Part shown: positions 1-9,223 of the stretch, piece by piece
How the letters are laid out: the number at the start of each line of letters is the position of its first letter
Numbering within the stretch: the stretch's first letter is position 1
Assembly: GCA_016256075.1 (NCBI GenBank)
Contig: SDVU01000034.1
Coordinates: 1-26,312, forward strand
Direction of reading: 5' to 3'
DNA: 26,312 nucleotides
From: Dictyocoela muelleri
Lineage: Eukaryota > Microsporidia
Translations under genes and position numbers: made by a program
The notes under the pieces: model-generated
Databases searched by the model: none
Told to the model about the DNA's origin: nothing
Seen by the model: only the letters and a program-made list of their open reading frames with translations

Positions 1-25
1 GCAGTTATCAGAATAGTTTTTCAAA

Positions 26-502
26 ATGTCTCATAAGAAAAGTGAAAATTTTAAAAATTTATCTATTAAAAACAATTTTTTGAGTTATTTAGATTCTAAT
101 TTCATAAATAATGGCAGTGAAAATTTGATAAACAGTACAAATTCAATGTCTGATAATACAGAAACAATTATAAATCTAGAAAAAAACGAAATTTTAAATT
201 TTTATCACCATAAAATTATGAAGAATAAGAAGATTTAAAAAAATAACAGAAATGAAAAACGTGAAATTATATATGAAGACGGTGATAGCTATGAATATTT
301 GGATAAATTTCATAAAAAATCGATTTCAAAAGATTATTTGAGATGTAATCGTTGTTATAGCAAAAAAATAATAACAAAAACAAAGGATTATTGCAAAACG
401 TGCAGTATGGCTTTGTGTTCAAAAAAATTTTGTTGGGACAGATTACACTTTGGGGAAATGAATCCTTTTATAAATATAAATGAAAGCAGTAGTGATGATT
501 GA
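26..502 (+). pseudogene. piggyBac-type transposase C-terminal cysteine-rich domain, interrupted frame
   Basis: Two reading stretches lie in one frame, 26-238 and 239-502, separated by a single in-frame TAA at 236-238. The second half carries a cysteine-rich pattern (CNRC, then CKTC, then ALC, then FC, then a His at about 50 residues from position 299) that matches the zinc-binding C-terminal domain following the DDE domain of piggyBac transposases. The first ATG is at 26 and a stop lies just upstream in the same frame, so the RNase H-like catalytic domain is absent. The first 70 residues are Asn/Ser-rich and unrecognised. Either this is a degraded internal-deletion copy of a piggyBac transposase, or a small protein of about 158 residues read through or recoded at one stop. 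The first is more likely. The family assignment rests on the Cys spacing only. Confidence 0.6.
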
Positions 503-602
503 ATCTATTTATACATTTATTTATTTAATCATTAAGTACTGTTTTTTACATTTATTTTGTTTATATCGCTTGTTTTTATTTTTTTTTATAAAATTCATTA
601 TA

Positions 603-1038
603 TATTACATGCTGACAATATCCAAAATTATCAACTCAGATTGTTATATCTAACAATAGTCTTTAGACCTTTAGTTCCAGGTGTTCTGGTTATACGCCTC
701 TCCTAAGATACTTAAAGGCCAATTTGAATAGTCAATTTTCGTTTATCCAATGATTCAGTGGGATACATATAATTAGAGACTATTTCATTAATTTATAGAT
801 TTCACTGCGTTTTGCAGAGATATGATGTCTCCACACACCTAAAAGAGTTTTTTCTGCTTTATTGTCATATTAAATCAAGCATTAATCAGCTACAACGCAC
901 TAAAAAAACTGGTTATTAATAATACAGTTCATCGTTTTTGTCCGCTCAATGTCTTTCTTTATTATTGTGACGTCGATGGCTTCGAATCTGATACTTAAAT
1001 TTTACATTAAAGTGTGTTGACCAACAAACAAATACCCT
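603..1038 (-). repeat. tRNA-headed SINE, copy 1 (reverse orientation)
   Basis: Read on the minus strand, this segment is collinear with the plus-strand repeats at 10040-10489 and 13465-13915 over nearly its whole length. It ends with the same terminus, TTGTCAGCATGTAAT. Near its 5' end it keeps a good Pol III B box (GATTCGAAGCC), followed by the shared body with the phrases ACATTGAGCGG and GGTCTAAAGACTATT. The A-box end is the most decayed part. No target duplication was recognised. Non-autonomous; would be transcribed by RNA polymerase III and mobilised by a partner LINE, none of which is visible here. Confidence 0.65.
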
Positions 1039-1059
1039 TCTAATATGCACTTTTACGGT

Positions 1060-1205
1060 TTCCCAGTCTTTTTTTTAATTTAAATTTTTAAATTTTTTAA
1101 TTTTCTAATTTTTTAATTTGTTAATTTTTTTAATTTCAAAATTCATTTTTTTTAATTTTAAAATTCATTTTTTTTTAATTTTAAAATTCATTTTTTTAAA
1201 TTTTG
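1060..1205. repeat. T-rich low-complexity tract with tandem AATTTTAAAATTCATTTTTTT units
   Basis: The tract consists of runs of T broken by AATT. At 1125-1200 it settles into about three and a half imperfect copies of a roughly 26-bp unit based on TTTAATTTTAAAATTCA. It has no coding potential. Confidence 0.7.
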
Positions 1206-1226
1206 GAATTATGCCCTAAGGGTTAA
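1205..1226. repeat. Possible piggyBac right terminus (CCCTAAGGG followed by TTAA)
   Basis: CCCTAAGGG abuts TTAA at 1223-1226. piggyBac elements insert at TTAA and have ends of the CCC...GGG kind, and a piggyBac-type domain lies upstream at 26-502 in the matching orientation. The other end is outside the window, so this is only a candidate. Confidence 0.3.
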
Positions 1227-2400
1227 TAAGACTTAAAAACACCTCTTCACTTATTTCATTGAAGTTGCTTACAATTGTTTTTTAATTTTTACTTTTTTTA
1301 TCACTTCGTATAATTTTAAATCCATTTCTACCTTAATTTGCGAGACTTTGAAATGGTTTCCGCTTTCTGATTCTTTTTAATATAGCAATAAGCTTGGCAA
1401 TATTTAGGTGGGTAATGTTCGACTCATTGTTAATGAAGATGCTAGGCCTCTGAAATATTATTTGTGCTAGAATCAATAATTAATTTTTACATGATATGGG
1501 CATTTTTGTACAATATTAGACCCCCTTGCATATCAATACATCATTAAAATATATTCAGTTTGACATATTTTTTTAAAAAAAACGATTTTTTTAAATTGAA
1601 TTTTCATTAACACCTTAAGTACATATTCTTACCCCTTTAAATAGATTATAAGGATAAGGTGCGCCTCTACTGGCTAAAATGAGGGTATAGATTTTTTTTG
1701 CTTTTCACCCTTAATGACACACAAAGAAAAAAATAAAAATTATTAAATTAATTATTAAATCAAAAAAAATATTTAAAAGGTTCAATTTTCCTATTTGTGT
1801 TATCCGTTAATCGTAATAAATAAATATAATTAAGTCTTTCACTATGACGTCTAAAAGGTTATTTTTTAAAATCATACCAGCAACCTTCTATTGTATAATA
1901 TAATGAATTTTTTGTTAATACAAACTCTATTGAATTATTAAATGTAAAATTTAATAAAAAATGTTTTTCAAGTTAGGAATATTATCACCATTATTCAAAT
2001 ATGAAATCTAATTTTTATTTAAATACTCTTTTAAAGACTTAATAGCACTATATTGTTTTGTTTTAGTCAAGACTATAAAAAAATCCTAGATTCATAGATT
2101 TATTCAATGTCTCCAAAACCCAACTACATGATAACTTCTATGTTATTTCCTTTTACCAAAATTTGGCTCATCTGACACAAAGTTCACGTCAATACTATCA
2201 GTGGGAAAAATTTATGGTAATATTTCATCAAAAAATTCATTTCTCAAAGCTTTTTAAATTATATAAACACCATTACTATCTAAGTAATAACATACAATTT
2301 AATCTCCTAAAGACCCCCGACAATCCACTTTTTTATAATTATAAGTTTTTTTTATTTTTGTAGGTTGTAAAAAATGTTTCTTTTAATAATAACGTCTTTT
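1227..2400. other. Gene-free AT-rich DNA
   Basis: No ORF with a recognisable domain, no tRNA and no clear repeat array was seen. Only the short candidate terminus at 1670 is of note; it is listed separately. Confidence 0.6.
1670..1706. repeat. Candidate transposon end CTGGCTAAAATG, TA-flanked, matching 9165-9203 in inverse
   Basis: CTGGCTAAAATGAGGGTATA, preceded by TA, is repeated in inverted orientation at about 9165-9203, where it is followed by TA. Similarity runs about 35 bp. The two may be the ends of one large element of about 7.5 kb or two unrelated copies of a family. Confidence 0.35.
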
Positions 2401-2413
2401 TTACAACATATTA

Positions 2414-2487
2414 GGATTAAGGTGTTTTTTTCCCCAGAGCTATCAAGGTGTTTTTTTTTCCCCGGAAAAAAAATATTAATAATAATA
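2414..2487. repeat. Dispersed AAGGTGTTTTTTTCCCC repeat, copy a
   Basis: Two tandem copies of AAGGTG followed by a T run and CCCC lie here, with an AATAATAAT tail. The same arrangement, CTATCAAGGTG plus T run plus CCC plus A run, recurs at 8871-8922, and a shorter relative occurs at 8966-8997. It is probably the end of a transposon family; its type is unknown. Confidence 0.45.
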
Positions 2488-2497
2488 TTGGGACCTA

Positions 2498-2535
2498 TTC
2501 GGAAAGTGGTCTACATCAAAGGAGTGACCTTGAAC
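2498..2535. repeat. Mini-palindrome TTCGGAAAGTG, copy a
   Basis: TTCGGAAAGTGGTCTACATC is followed by a degenerate inverse arm (GTGACCTTGAAC). The same arms occur in better shape at 3226-3283. It looks like a very short, nearly all-TIR MITE. Confidence 0.4.
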
Positions 2536-2660
2536 ATTAAAAAATTATTTTAAATTTTATTATATAATTTTTAGATAAAATTTGACAAAATTATCAGTTT
2601 TTAAAAGATTAAGATATTCTAAAGAATTTATGGATCATTAACCATTTATTCACAGCTCTA

Positions 2661-2906
2661 TTATTGAGTAAAAGGTGCTTTACTTGAGAGAAAATTACAC
2701 GATTCTTCTTTCAAATAATCGTTAAATCGTGAGTTATTTTTATTTATAGCGATAATAACTCGCAACATATCGCCTAATTCAATAGAAATCATGTAATTAC
2801 CATTTAGGGATGTGATTTCCTCAAAAATAGGCGGGGTGTATAATCCGTCAGAGAAACAAAAATTTCTAATAGAAGATATATTTTTATTGCGCAAATCGGT
2901 GATCAA
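2661..2906 (-). CDS. Unidentified ORF of about 81 codons
   Basis: An open frame without an ATG at its 5' end (it would need TTG at 2906) reads through a mixed-composition segment containing DGLYTPPIFEEITSLNG and SIELGDMLRVIIAINKN. It has more Gly, Pro and Glu than chance ORFs around it, so it may be a remnant of a real gene or of an element. No family was recognised. A stop lies about 11 codons upstream of the nominal start. I treat it as a possible fragment only. Confidence 0.2.
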   Translation of the reverse strand: MITDLRNKNISSIRNFCFSDGLYTPPIFEEITSLNGNYMISIELGDMLRVIIAINKNNSRFNDYLKEESCNFLSSKAPFTQ

Positions 2907-3225
2907 ACAATAAATTTGAAAATTTGAGTTTTAATAAATATGCAATATATTATAAATATTAAAAATTGATAGGTAGTTTAGTATTTATTATAATTATTTC
3001 TCTTTAAATCTCGCTTTTAACATCTAAATATTTTTTTCAAAATCTATTACAACTTAAAATCATTATTTTTATTTCCGAAAAGAAGTTATACATATATTTA
3101 TTCCATGGCCATCAATAAATCTTAAAAATAAATAATAATGCCGTCAATTATTTTAAAATGCTATATTATAATTTAAAACCATAAGGGGAAAATTTTTACA
3201 GAAAAAAATTCAAAAATTTGCTTTT

Positions 3226-3283
3226 GTTCGGAAAGTGTACTACATTTAAAAAATATTTTTTCAATGGGGTCACCTTTCCGAAC
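3226..3283. repeat. Mini-palindromic MITE, GTTCGGAAAG ends, copy b
   Basis: GTTCGGAAAG at 3226 and its inverse CTTTCCGAAC ending at 3283 enclose a 58-bp imperfect palindrome with an A/T-rich centre (TTTAAAAAATATTTTTT). It has no coding content and is similar to the 2498-2535 copy. Confidence 0.5.
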
Positions 3284-3367
3284 AGACTCATAATATTTAT
3301 ATATTTTTGACCCTAAGGATTTTTTAACTCTTATTTTTAAACCATATTTTTTGGCCATTATTTTTGT

Positions 3368-3553
3368 TTGGATTTCGGGTGAATGACAGAAGATTTATTT
3401 TTGTAAACTTTCATATTTATTTGATTCCACGTTCTTATATAATTATTTTTTAACATCTTATCGATGTTTCATCAATAAGAACGGACCTGATGCAACAACG
3501 ACAAATACTTAAAACTTATCAACAAATAGTTTCGGATTAAAATCATTGGATCC
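3368..3553 (-). repeat. 3' LTR of Ty3/gypsy element A
   Basis: This is a direct repeat of 8373-8565. Both share TTGGATTTCG at one edge and CATTGGATCC at the other, with long identical blocks such as CACGTTCTTATATAATTATT and ACAACGACAAATACTTA between. The outer edges are approximate. Confidence 0.8.
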
Positions 3554-3616
3554 GTCATCCCCTCTATTTAACTTTAGTTGACTCTTACGTCGAGTTAAAA
3601 TCCAGCCGTCATTCAT

Positions 3617-4640
3617 TTATATCTGATAACAACTAGATCCTATTAAGTTTATAACTTTTCTTTTCTCAAGAAATTCTTTGTCCATCTTAGAATTTTTAAT
3701 CTCATTTTTAATTAGAACTTCTTCATTCGAATTGAAAATATCATTGCTTTTCTTATAAGAAGCCTTAATAAATTCTTTTTCGTACTTTAATTGATTCTCT
3801 AAAACCAAATTATTGTTTTCAATTATAATCGCTTTATCAGGAGACATTCCAATACCACGGGAAATAGTGGGTTCTGACCCGGCCACCAGAATCTCTAAAA
3901 GGGCAAAGTCGCATTTCTTTGAGCATAAAACATGGTTCATTTGTGAAATAAGCTCAAAATCCCGAGATGATTTCAAATACGAATCATGTTGTATGCTCGA
4001 AAGAATGAGACTTCCCCCTTTTAGGAGGTGCTGGTGGATGGGCAAGAACCGAATAGTGCAATTGTATGCGGCAACTATTTTTTCCAGTCTGTTTTTTCTT
4101 TAACTTTTTTTAGTGCGGTACGTATGGTTCTATTAATCCTTCCGACCCCTCCATTGCTCGCATGATAATATGGAATGCTAAATGTATGCATAAAATTACT
4201 CCAAGAGCACCTTCCATTTACATATTTGATGTCAAATTATTTACCATTATCTGTAATCAAAGATTTAATTTAATTTTTTTTTCATAGACTTTATTCAAAA
4301 ATTTTATTATTTTATCTGGCGTCTTACTCCTTATTTTTTGACTAAAAGCTTTTCTTAAAAAGTGATCTATTAGGGTTAATATCATTTTACCTTTCTTTAT
4401 TTTTAGAATGTCACGACCTACCCTTTCACCGACATTATTTGTTTTTATAAACGAAAACTTGCTTTATATTTTTCTATCAATTCATTACATATTTTACAAT
4501 TTTCTAAAATTTTCTTTAATTCCCCTTTTGTCACAATAATTCCGTGTTCTTCGAGATTTTTAGAAATATTATTTCGGTGTGAATACTTTTTGTAGAGTTT
4601 TAAAATTTTATTCACGTTTTTTTATTGATTGTATCAGTAT
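3617..4640 (-). pseudogene. Integrase region of Ty3/gypsy element A (fossil)
   Basis: On the minus strand this region shows remnants of an integrase: an HHCC-like amino end near 4450-4600 and, near 4120-4290, the ITDNG signature followed by the NGGVGRINRTIR pattern around the third catalytic residue. The low-coordinate part (3617-4045) is a longer open stretch corresponding to the far carboxyl side and 3' region, and is not otherwise recognised. It is broken. Confidence 0.7.
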
Positions 4641-4647
4641 GATCGAT

Positions 4648-4914
4648 TTATCGGATCCTTAAATCAGCACTATAAAGTTCATTTCCGAGAATATATTTAA
4701 CTTTGAATTGAAATTGGATTATTCGGTCTATCCATCGCGTAATTCTCGGTGTGCCGAATTCTTTCTGCATTCGAATTTTTTCAATGCCCTTATGATCTGT
4801 TATTACGTCAAATTCTCTACCTAATAAGAGAATTCGGAATTTTTCTATTAACCAAATTATCGCCAAGAACTCCCTTTCAATTATCGTGTTGTTCTTTTCT
4901 AATTCTTTTAGCAA
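4648..4914 (-). pseudogene. RNase H region of Ty3/gypsy element A (fossil)
   Basis: The minus-strand translation contains EREFLAIIWLIEKFR, FDVITDHKGIEKI, RITRWIDRIIQFQF and VKYILGNELYSADL. These are the familiar RNase H core features of Ty3/gypsy polyproteins: the Glu of the second motif, the TDHK block, and the terminal G-N-x-x-AD block. It belongs to the broken element at 3368-8565. Confidence 0.85.
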
Positions 4915-4949
4915 TCTGGAAATATATGAAACTGGCTTTCCATTTGTTT

Positions 4950-5900
4950 TAAAACTACGCCGAGTCCTATATATGATGCATCTGCTTCCAAGGTAAACCT
5001 TTTATTATAATCTGAAATATTAAGCTCGAGATTTTCTGACAAACGCTCTATGAGTTTTAAAAAGCTCGAATTATGTTTTTAAACACATTTAAAGTTTTTT
5101 CTTCCTGAAGTTTATATAGAACTTTGGCTTTTTCAGAAAGTCTTGGTATAATATTTCGGTCATAATTAATACAACAGAAAAACTTACATCATCTTTTTCA
5201 CTTTTAGGTATAGGAAAATTTTTTATTCCTTCTTATCGTTCAAATACTGGTTTTATAGAGTTATAGGAAATTTGAAATCCTAAAAATTTAATTTCATTTT
5301 TTTCGATTACACTCTTTTCCTTGTTTATTTCTAAATTATACATTTTGAGTCTGTTTAATACTTCATTCAGATTAATACCATGTTCGTTTTTATCTTGGCC
5401 AAAAATAAAGATATCTTACGGTATGAAAAACACTTGCCCCCTAAAAATCTATCTAAAACTAAAAACATACCCCTTTGAAAAATTTCTGGGGCATCTTTAA
5501 AACCTTGGGGCTTCATCCTGAACTGGAGTAGTCTGTTTCTAGTGTATATAAAGGCTATCTTCTCTTTATCTTCATCTCGCAAAGTAACATGGAAAAAGCC
5601 GTCTTTTAGATCTAAAACACTGATAATTTTTTTATTATTGAGACTGTGAATAATTTTTTGAATATTAGGGATATTTAAGCTATCAAGTGGTACAATTTCA
5701 TTTAATCTGGTCAAATCTATAGTAAATCTAAAATTACTTTTTTTTGCTACAAAGGATACATGATGACACCATAAAGATCGTCTCTTTTCAATACGACCAT
5801 TTTCTTCAAGGCCCTTAACAAGTTTTTGAAACGCTACTCTTTTTTTATAATCTCTAATAGGCCTTGACCAACTTATTATAGAATTCGTTTTAGTATTAAT
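4950..5900 (-). pseudogene. Reverse transcriptase region of Ty3/gypsy element A (fossil)
   Basis: The best-preserved stretch, 5367-5714, contains SVLDLKDGFFHV (palm motif A) and FRMKPQGFKDAPEIFQRGM (motif B), in the order and spacing of Ty3/gypsy reverse transcriptases. The flanking sequence continues the domain in decayed form. Confidence 0.85.
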
Positions 5901-6099
5901 TGGCCACTCAATTGGAAATTTCTATTTTGTTGTGAGTTCTTCTATTAATAGGTTTCCTATAATTACATTGCTATACAATTCTCAAGTAAATAGAATGTAC
6001 TTCTAGCCTTTACACTATTATAGCTTACTTCAAGACAGATTTTTTTATTTAATTTTACTTCAGTTCCATTAATAAGTTTTTTTTAGTGGATTATTCTCG

Positions 6100-6350
6100 T
6101 ATTCAATACATTGGTTTCTTAAAAATTTTAAATTTGAAGATACTATGTTAACCGATGATCTTGAAACAAAAACAGAAAAATATTTTAAACCATTTATTTC
6201 AATTTCTTTGTTGTCCACATCATTCCATTTTTCAGAGTAACTACACATATTGACTTTTTTTTTCTCCAGAGTTTAATTGTTTTATAATTCAAAACTTAGC
6301 TTTAGGTCCGTGTTTTCCACAATTTAAGCATTTTATATTCTTTTTTCTTG
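6100..6350 (-). pseudogene. Protease and gag zinc-knuckle remnants of Ty3/gypsy element A (fossil)
   Basis: On the minus strand a KCLNCGKHG knuckle-like start lies at about 6300-6340. A protease-like stretch (SVNIVSSNLKF) follows at about 6130-6200, matching in position and style the DSGS-SINVIS stretch of the plus-strand element at about 18840. These are fossil parts. Confidence 0.5.
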
Positions 6351-6742
6351 AATATGTTATATTTTAATGGACATTTTTACATATGAACTAGGCTCTTTAT
6401 CTTTTAGAAAATTGTTTTTCTTAAAGTTGCACTCCTTATACTCAATAAGAACTCCCAGCAATGTTTTTTATCTAAACTAGGATTGAAAATAATCGTATGT
6501 AATTCTTGTGGAAAGGATGGATTTTTTAGTTTCTTGAGGATTACTCTGCTATTCAAATTTCTCAACTCTCCAAAAAAGAGAAATCTCTTGAAAAAAAATC
6601 ACCCCATGTCTCTTCGGCATATTTTTTTTAGACTTTCTATACTTTCTTCACAACAAAAGTCTATCCTCAACTTTTAAAATCTTGCCATTTGTTAGGTAGA
6701 TTTGTGCTTATACCTTTTAAGTAGATACATTCTTCGGTGCAA

Positions 6743-7876
6743 GGCTGTAAAACTGCCCATAATCAAGATAGGGGGTCATGAATATAAAAAATAAATTTCA
6801 AAAAAATAAAAATAAATTAATCGAATTTTAATCAATATTTTTAATTAAAAACTTAATGACTTCGAAGAAGACTTCACCAATTTTTTTTGAATTCATAATT
6901 TTTCAAATTGTAACATCTCCAAATAAATTTTTCTAAAAAAATATTAATATAAGATTTCTTGACACCTAATTTCCATTTTTCTTCATATTTAAGTTGCGAC
7001 CATAAATTTTCAATGTTATTAGTATGATAATTTTTTTTAAAACCTTTACTGTGATTTACTATTTCATGTTTACACATAGAATCCTTAATAGCAGAAGGAT
7101 ATGATGGATACCCATCTGTATAACAAGAGTTCCTATTTTGACATGTTTTGAAATTATTTTGGTTATTGTTGGTATCTCACGGACCTTTACCATTTTAATT
7201 ATAATATAATTACTATTTTCTTCAATAATACCTATTATCCATGTGCAGCCTGGCATAAATCATACATTTAAGAAGTAGAAAGTACCAATTTACCTCGAAA
7301 AATAACTGTTTCATCTATTTGAACAGAATTTTCACAACCCAATATCATTCTTTCATATTTTTTGTTACAAAATACAAAAAAAACATCAGACAATTTGATT
7401 TTATCTTTTGGAGGCTCGTTTTTGATATTGAACAATCATTTAAAATACGTTTTTCATAGTCACGACATAGTATTTCATAAACTGCAAGAAAGTAATTGTG
7501 GAGTGGAATTTTAGGATTATTAATCCACTTGTTTAAAAACACTGATCGCCTAAAGTGACATTTTCTAGCCGAAAACATATATGTGTTATTATTTAAATGA
7601 CCATAAGAAAACTTGCACAGTTTCATTGTACCATGACACTTGTGACACTGAATTTCTTGAGATAATAAATTATTTTATAAAAAATTCAAATGCTTTCATT
7701 GTTGATGAAAATATTTCATCATTAGTTTTTGTAGGAATCTTAAATATATCGTGTATAAGGGTAATTATAAATATTTTTATTTTTTACAGCCTTGCTTCCA
7801 TTCTTTAATTTTTTCTATGGATTCTGTTGAATTGTCAAATAATGACATTCAATCATATTATGGGTGCTTTGTAGAC
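6743..7876 (-). mobile_element. Merlin/IS1595-like (ISXO2-type) DNA transposon, broken
   Basis: Three minus-strand open stretches (7626-7345, 7256-7059, 7077-6874) read in order as an ISXO2/IS1595-type transposase. The amino part has a CHKC-like zinc motif near 7645 and an SSLQKIK-like segment, followed at about 7330 by VQIDET, which includes the first catalytic Asp. The middle part has CTWIIGIIEE. The carboxyl part has HEIVNHSKGF and HTNNIENLWSQLK, the typical third motif with Asn/His and Glu. At least three frame changes separate the pieces, and a further one lies upstream toward about 7770. Candidate TIRs are GGCTGTAAAACTGCCCATAAT at 6743 and its imperfect inverse ending near 7876 (15 of 20 match). 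No 8-bp target duplication was found, so the ends are provisional. It lies inside the gag part of Ty3 element A. Confidence 0.7.
6874..7626 (-). pseudogene. Transposase of the Merlin/IS1595-like element, frameshifted
   Basis: This is a DDE transposase of the IS1595/Merlin superfamily, cut-and-paste. The frame is split into pieces 7626-7345, about 7340-7260 (VQIDETVIF), 7256-7059 and 7077-6874. Seen motifs are VQIDET (first acidic residue), the WIIGIIEE beta strand, and NNIENLWSQLK (the conserved N-x-x-E helix). A complete family member is typically 250-350 residues, and the pieces together span about that length, so it is a nearly full-length but inactivated copy. Microsporidian genomes are known to carry many ISXO2-like transposases, which fits the setting. 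Confidence 0.7.
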
Positions 7877-8070
7877 TACAATTTTTTAATGTAAACCCTT
7901 TTTAATTTTGGTTATTTAACACCCTTTTTAAATATAAAAGAAAGCGTTTTTAAATAAAGCATGCCTTCACAAGATGTTTCTAATAAATCATTTATTACTT
8001 TTCACAAGAGACCACTTAATAATACGAGAGGCTCTGATGGAGATCTTAGCATCTCAAAATCGAATCACCA

Positions 8071-8370
8071 TCATTGTGTATCGTCCACTGTCGCAAACTG
8101 ACAGGCTGCACCGGAGCCTTCCGAGTATCGGGCAGATTCTTTTATAAATAGTGTCATTTTCTCTCTTAATGACATTTTCTCAAATCCAATAGAACCTTCA
8201 AGAATAAATTTGTTTACACCACATTTAGTTTTATTTATTCCTTTCCAAAACATATATTCAGTCTTTTCATATTTACCGTTTACAGCACGATCCATTTTGG
8301 CAATCCTGGATCTAGTGTAGTGACTCAGATGATTTAATACTTTCTGAGCCATATGAGTTCTTATCCTCAT
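8071..8370 (-). pseudogene. Gag amino-terminal region of Ty3/gypsy element A (fossil)
   Basis: This open stretch begins within a few bases of the inner edge of the 5' LTR and ends near the Merlin insertion. Its FILEGSIGFEKMSLREKM block closely matches FMIEGSFGFEKHSLREKM in the gag of the plus-strand element at 18019-18312. That shared block is my basis for calling it gag. A second ATG at about 8352 is a plausible alternative start and aligns better with the other element. Confidence 0.7.
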
Positions 8371-8372
8371 GG

Positions 8373-8565
8373 TTGGATTTCGCGTGGATGACAGAAAACT
8401 TATTTTTGTAAACTCTCATATTTATTTAAAATCCACGTTCTTATATAATTATTTTTGAAACATCTTATCGATGTTTCATCAACAAAAAAGGTCCGGATGC
8501 AACAACGACAAATACTTATAACCATATCAACAAAAAGAATCGGAATTAAAAAACTCATTGGATCC
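8373..8565 (-). repeat. 5' LTR of Ty3/gypsy element A
   Basis: Direct repeat partner of 3368-3553. It lies immediately upstream (on the minus strand) of the gag stretch. Its outer edge is approximate. Confidence 0.8.
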
Positions 8566-8582
8566 AAAATTTTTTTATCCAT

Positions 8583-8826
8583 TATTTATTAACCCTTATT
8601 TTTTAACCCTTATTTTTTAACCTTATTTATAACCTTTATTTTTTACCCTTATTTCTTAATCATTATTTCTTAACCCTTATTTTTAACCCTTATTTTTAAA
8701 CCTTTTTTTCTTATATGTTTTAAAATTTAGTAAAAAATAGGGTTAGAAAATACGGGTAAAAAAATAATGGTTAAAAATAAGGGGTAAAAAATAAGTTTAA
8801 AAAATAAGTTTAAAAAAATAGGCTTG
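8583..8826. repeat. Inverted minisatellite of AACCCTTATTTTTT units
   Basis: About nine imperfect copies of a 14-15 bp unit (AACCCTTATTTTTT) occupy 8590-8705. After a short AT-rich centre, about six copies of the complementary unit (AAAATAAGGGTTAAAA) occupy 8735-8826. The whole can fold into a long hairpin. It abuts the outer side of the 5' LTR of Ty3 element A. The TTAACCC unit is reminiscent of telomere-like repeats, but the 14-15 bp period and T-rich spacer argue against a telomere. Confidence 0.75.
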
Positions 8827-8850
8827 GGTCAAAAATCTCCGGTGATTGTT

Positions 8851-8997
8851 TATCAAGCCGTTTCCCCCCTTATAGCTATCAAGGTGTTTTTTTCCCTAGA
8901 AAAAAATTATAAATAATAATTTATATTTTTTATATGGCCATTAAATTTTTGATTTAATATTTATTTATCAAGGTGTTTCCCCCCTTAAGAAAACACC
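8851..8997. repeat. Dispersed AAGGTGTTT repeats, copies b and c
   Basis: CTATCAAGGTGTTTTTTTCCC with an A-rich tail lies at 8871-8922, and TATCAAGGTGTTTCCCCCC lies at 8966-8985. The latter forms a hairpin with AAACACC ending at 8997. Both are related to the 2414-2487 copy. A degenerate TATCAAGCCGTTTCCCCC lies just before. Confidence 0.5.
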
Positions 8998-9164
8998 ATG
9001 ATCCCATATTTCTAATGCAAATTTAATAATATAAGTTTTTTTTTATCAATCCCTAATTGCACAAAATAAACATCTAATAAATTTTTAATAAATATTCATG
9101 TTATTATGTCATTATTGTTGATTCTGCATAATTCTCACTGTTCAGTATCATAGGTAAACGGGGG

Positions 9165-9203
9165 AAAAATGAATAAAAAATTGTACACCCCCATTTTAGC
9201 CAG
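9165..9203. repeat. Candidate transposon end matching 1670-1706 in inverse, TA-flanked
   Basis: CCCCCATTTTAGCCAG is followed by TA and mirrors CTGGCTAAAATGAGGG at 1670. See that entry for the two interpretations. Confidence 0.35.
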
Positions 9204-9223
9204 TATATACACACACATTAACC

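Larger units (their letters stand above)
3368..8565 (-). mobile_element. Ty3/gypsy LTR retrotransposon A, broken fossil, minus strand
   Basis: Two direct repeats of about 190 bp (3368-3553 and 8373-8565) bound a minus-strand internal region with parts in the order gag, protease, reverse transcriptase, RNase H, integrase. The order with integrase last and the motifs identify the Ty3/gypsy group. The LTRs agree at very roughly 85-90 per cent by eye, which implies an old insertion. The coding region is broken in many places. A Merlin/IS1595-like transposon sits within the gag part. A related but distinct element lies on the plus strand at 17880-21780; their gag starts share a GFEK-LREKM pattern. 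Confidence 0.85.

Noticed and set aside
2163-2363. Plus-strand ORF of 66 codons
   Set aside because: No ATG at the start, AT-driven composition and no domain.
3173-3358. Minus-strand ORF of 61 codons
   Set aside because: It runs through the GTTCGGAAAG palindrome and matches no family; probably chance.
3860-3900. tRNA-like GGGTCAGAACCC on the minus strand
   Set aside because: The B-box resemblance is superficial. The T-arm would not pair and no A box lies at the right distance; it is within the Ty3 fossil.
3813-4103. Plus-strand ORF of 96 codons opposite the Ty3 A integrase end
   Set aside because: It mirrors the minus-strand open stretch in the 3' part of the Ty3 fossil and has no recognisable domain; treated as a shadow.
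8583-8826. Telomere repeats
   Set aside because: The unit is 14-15 bp, imperfect and inverted about a centre, and the array is internal; a telomere is not supported.
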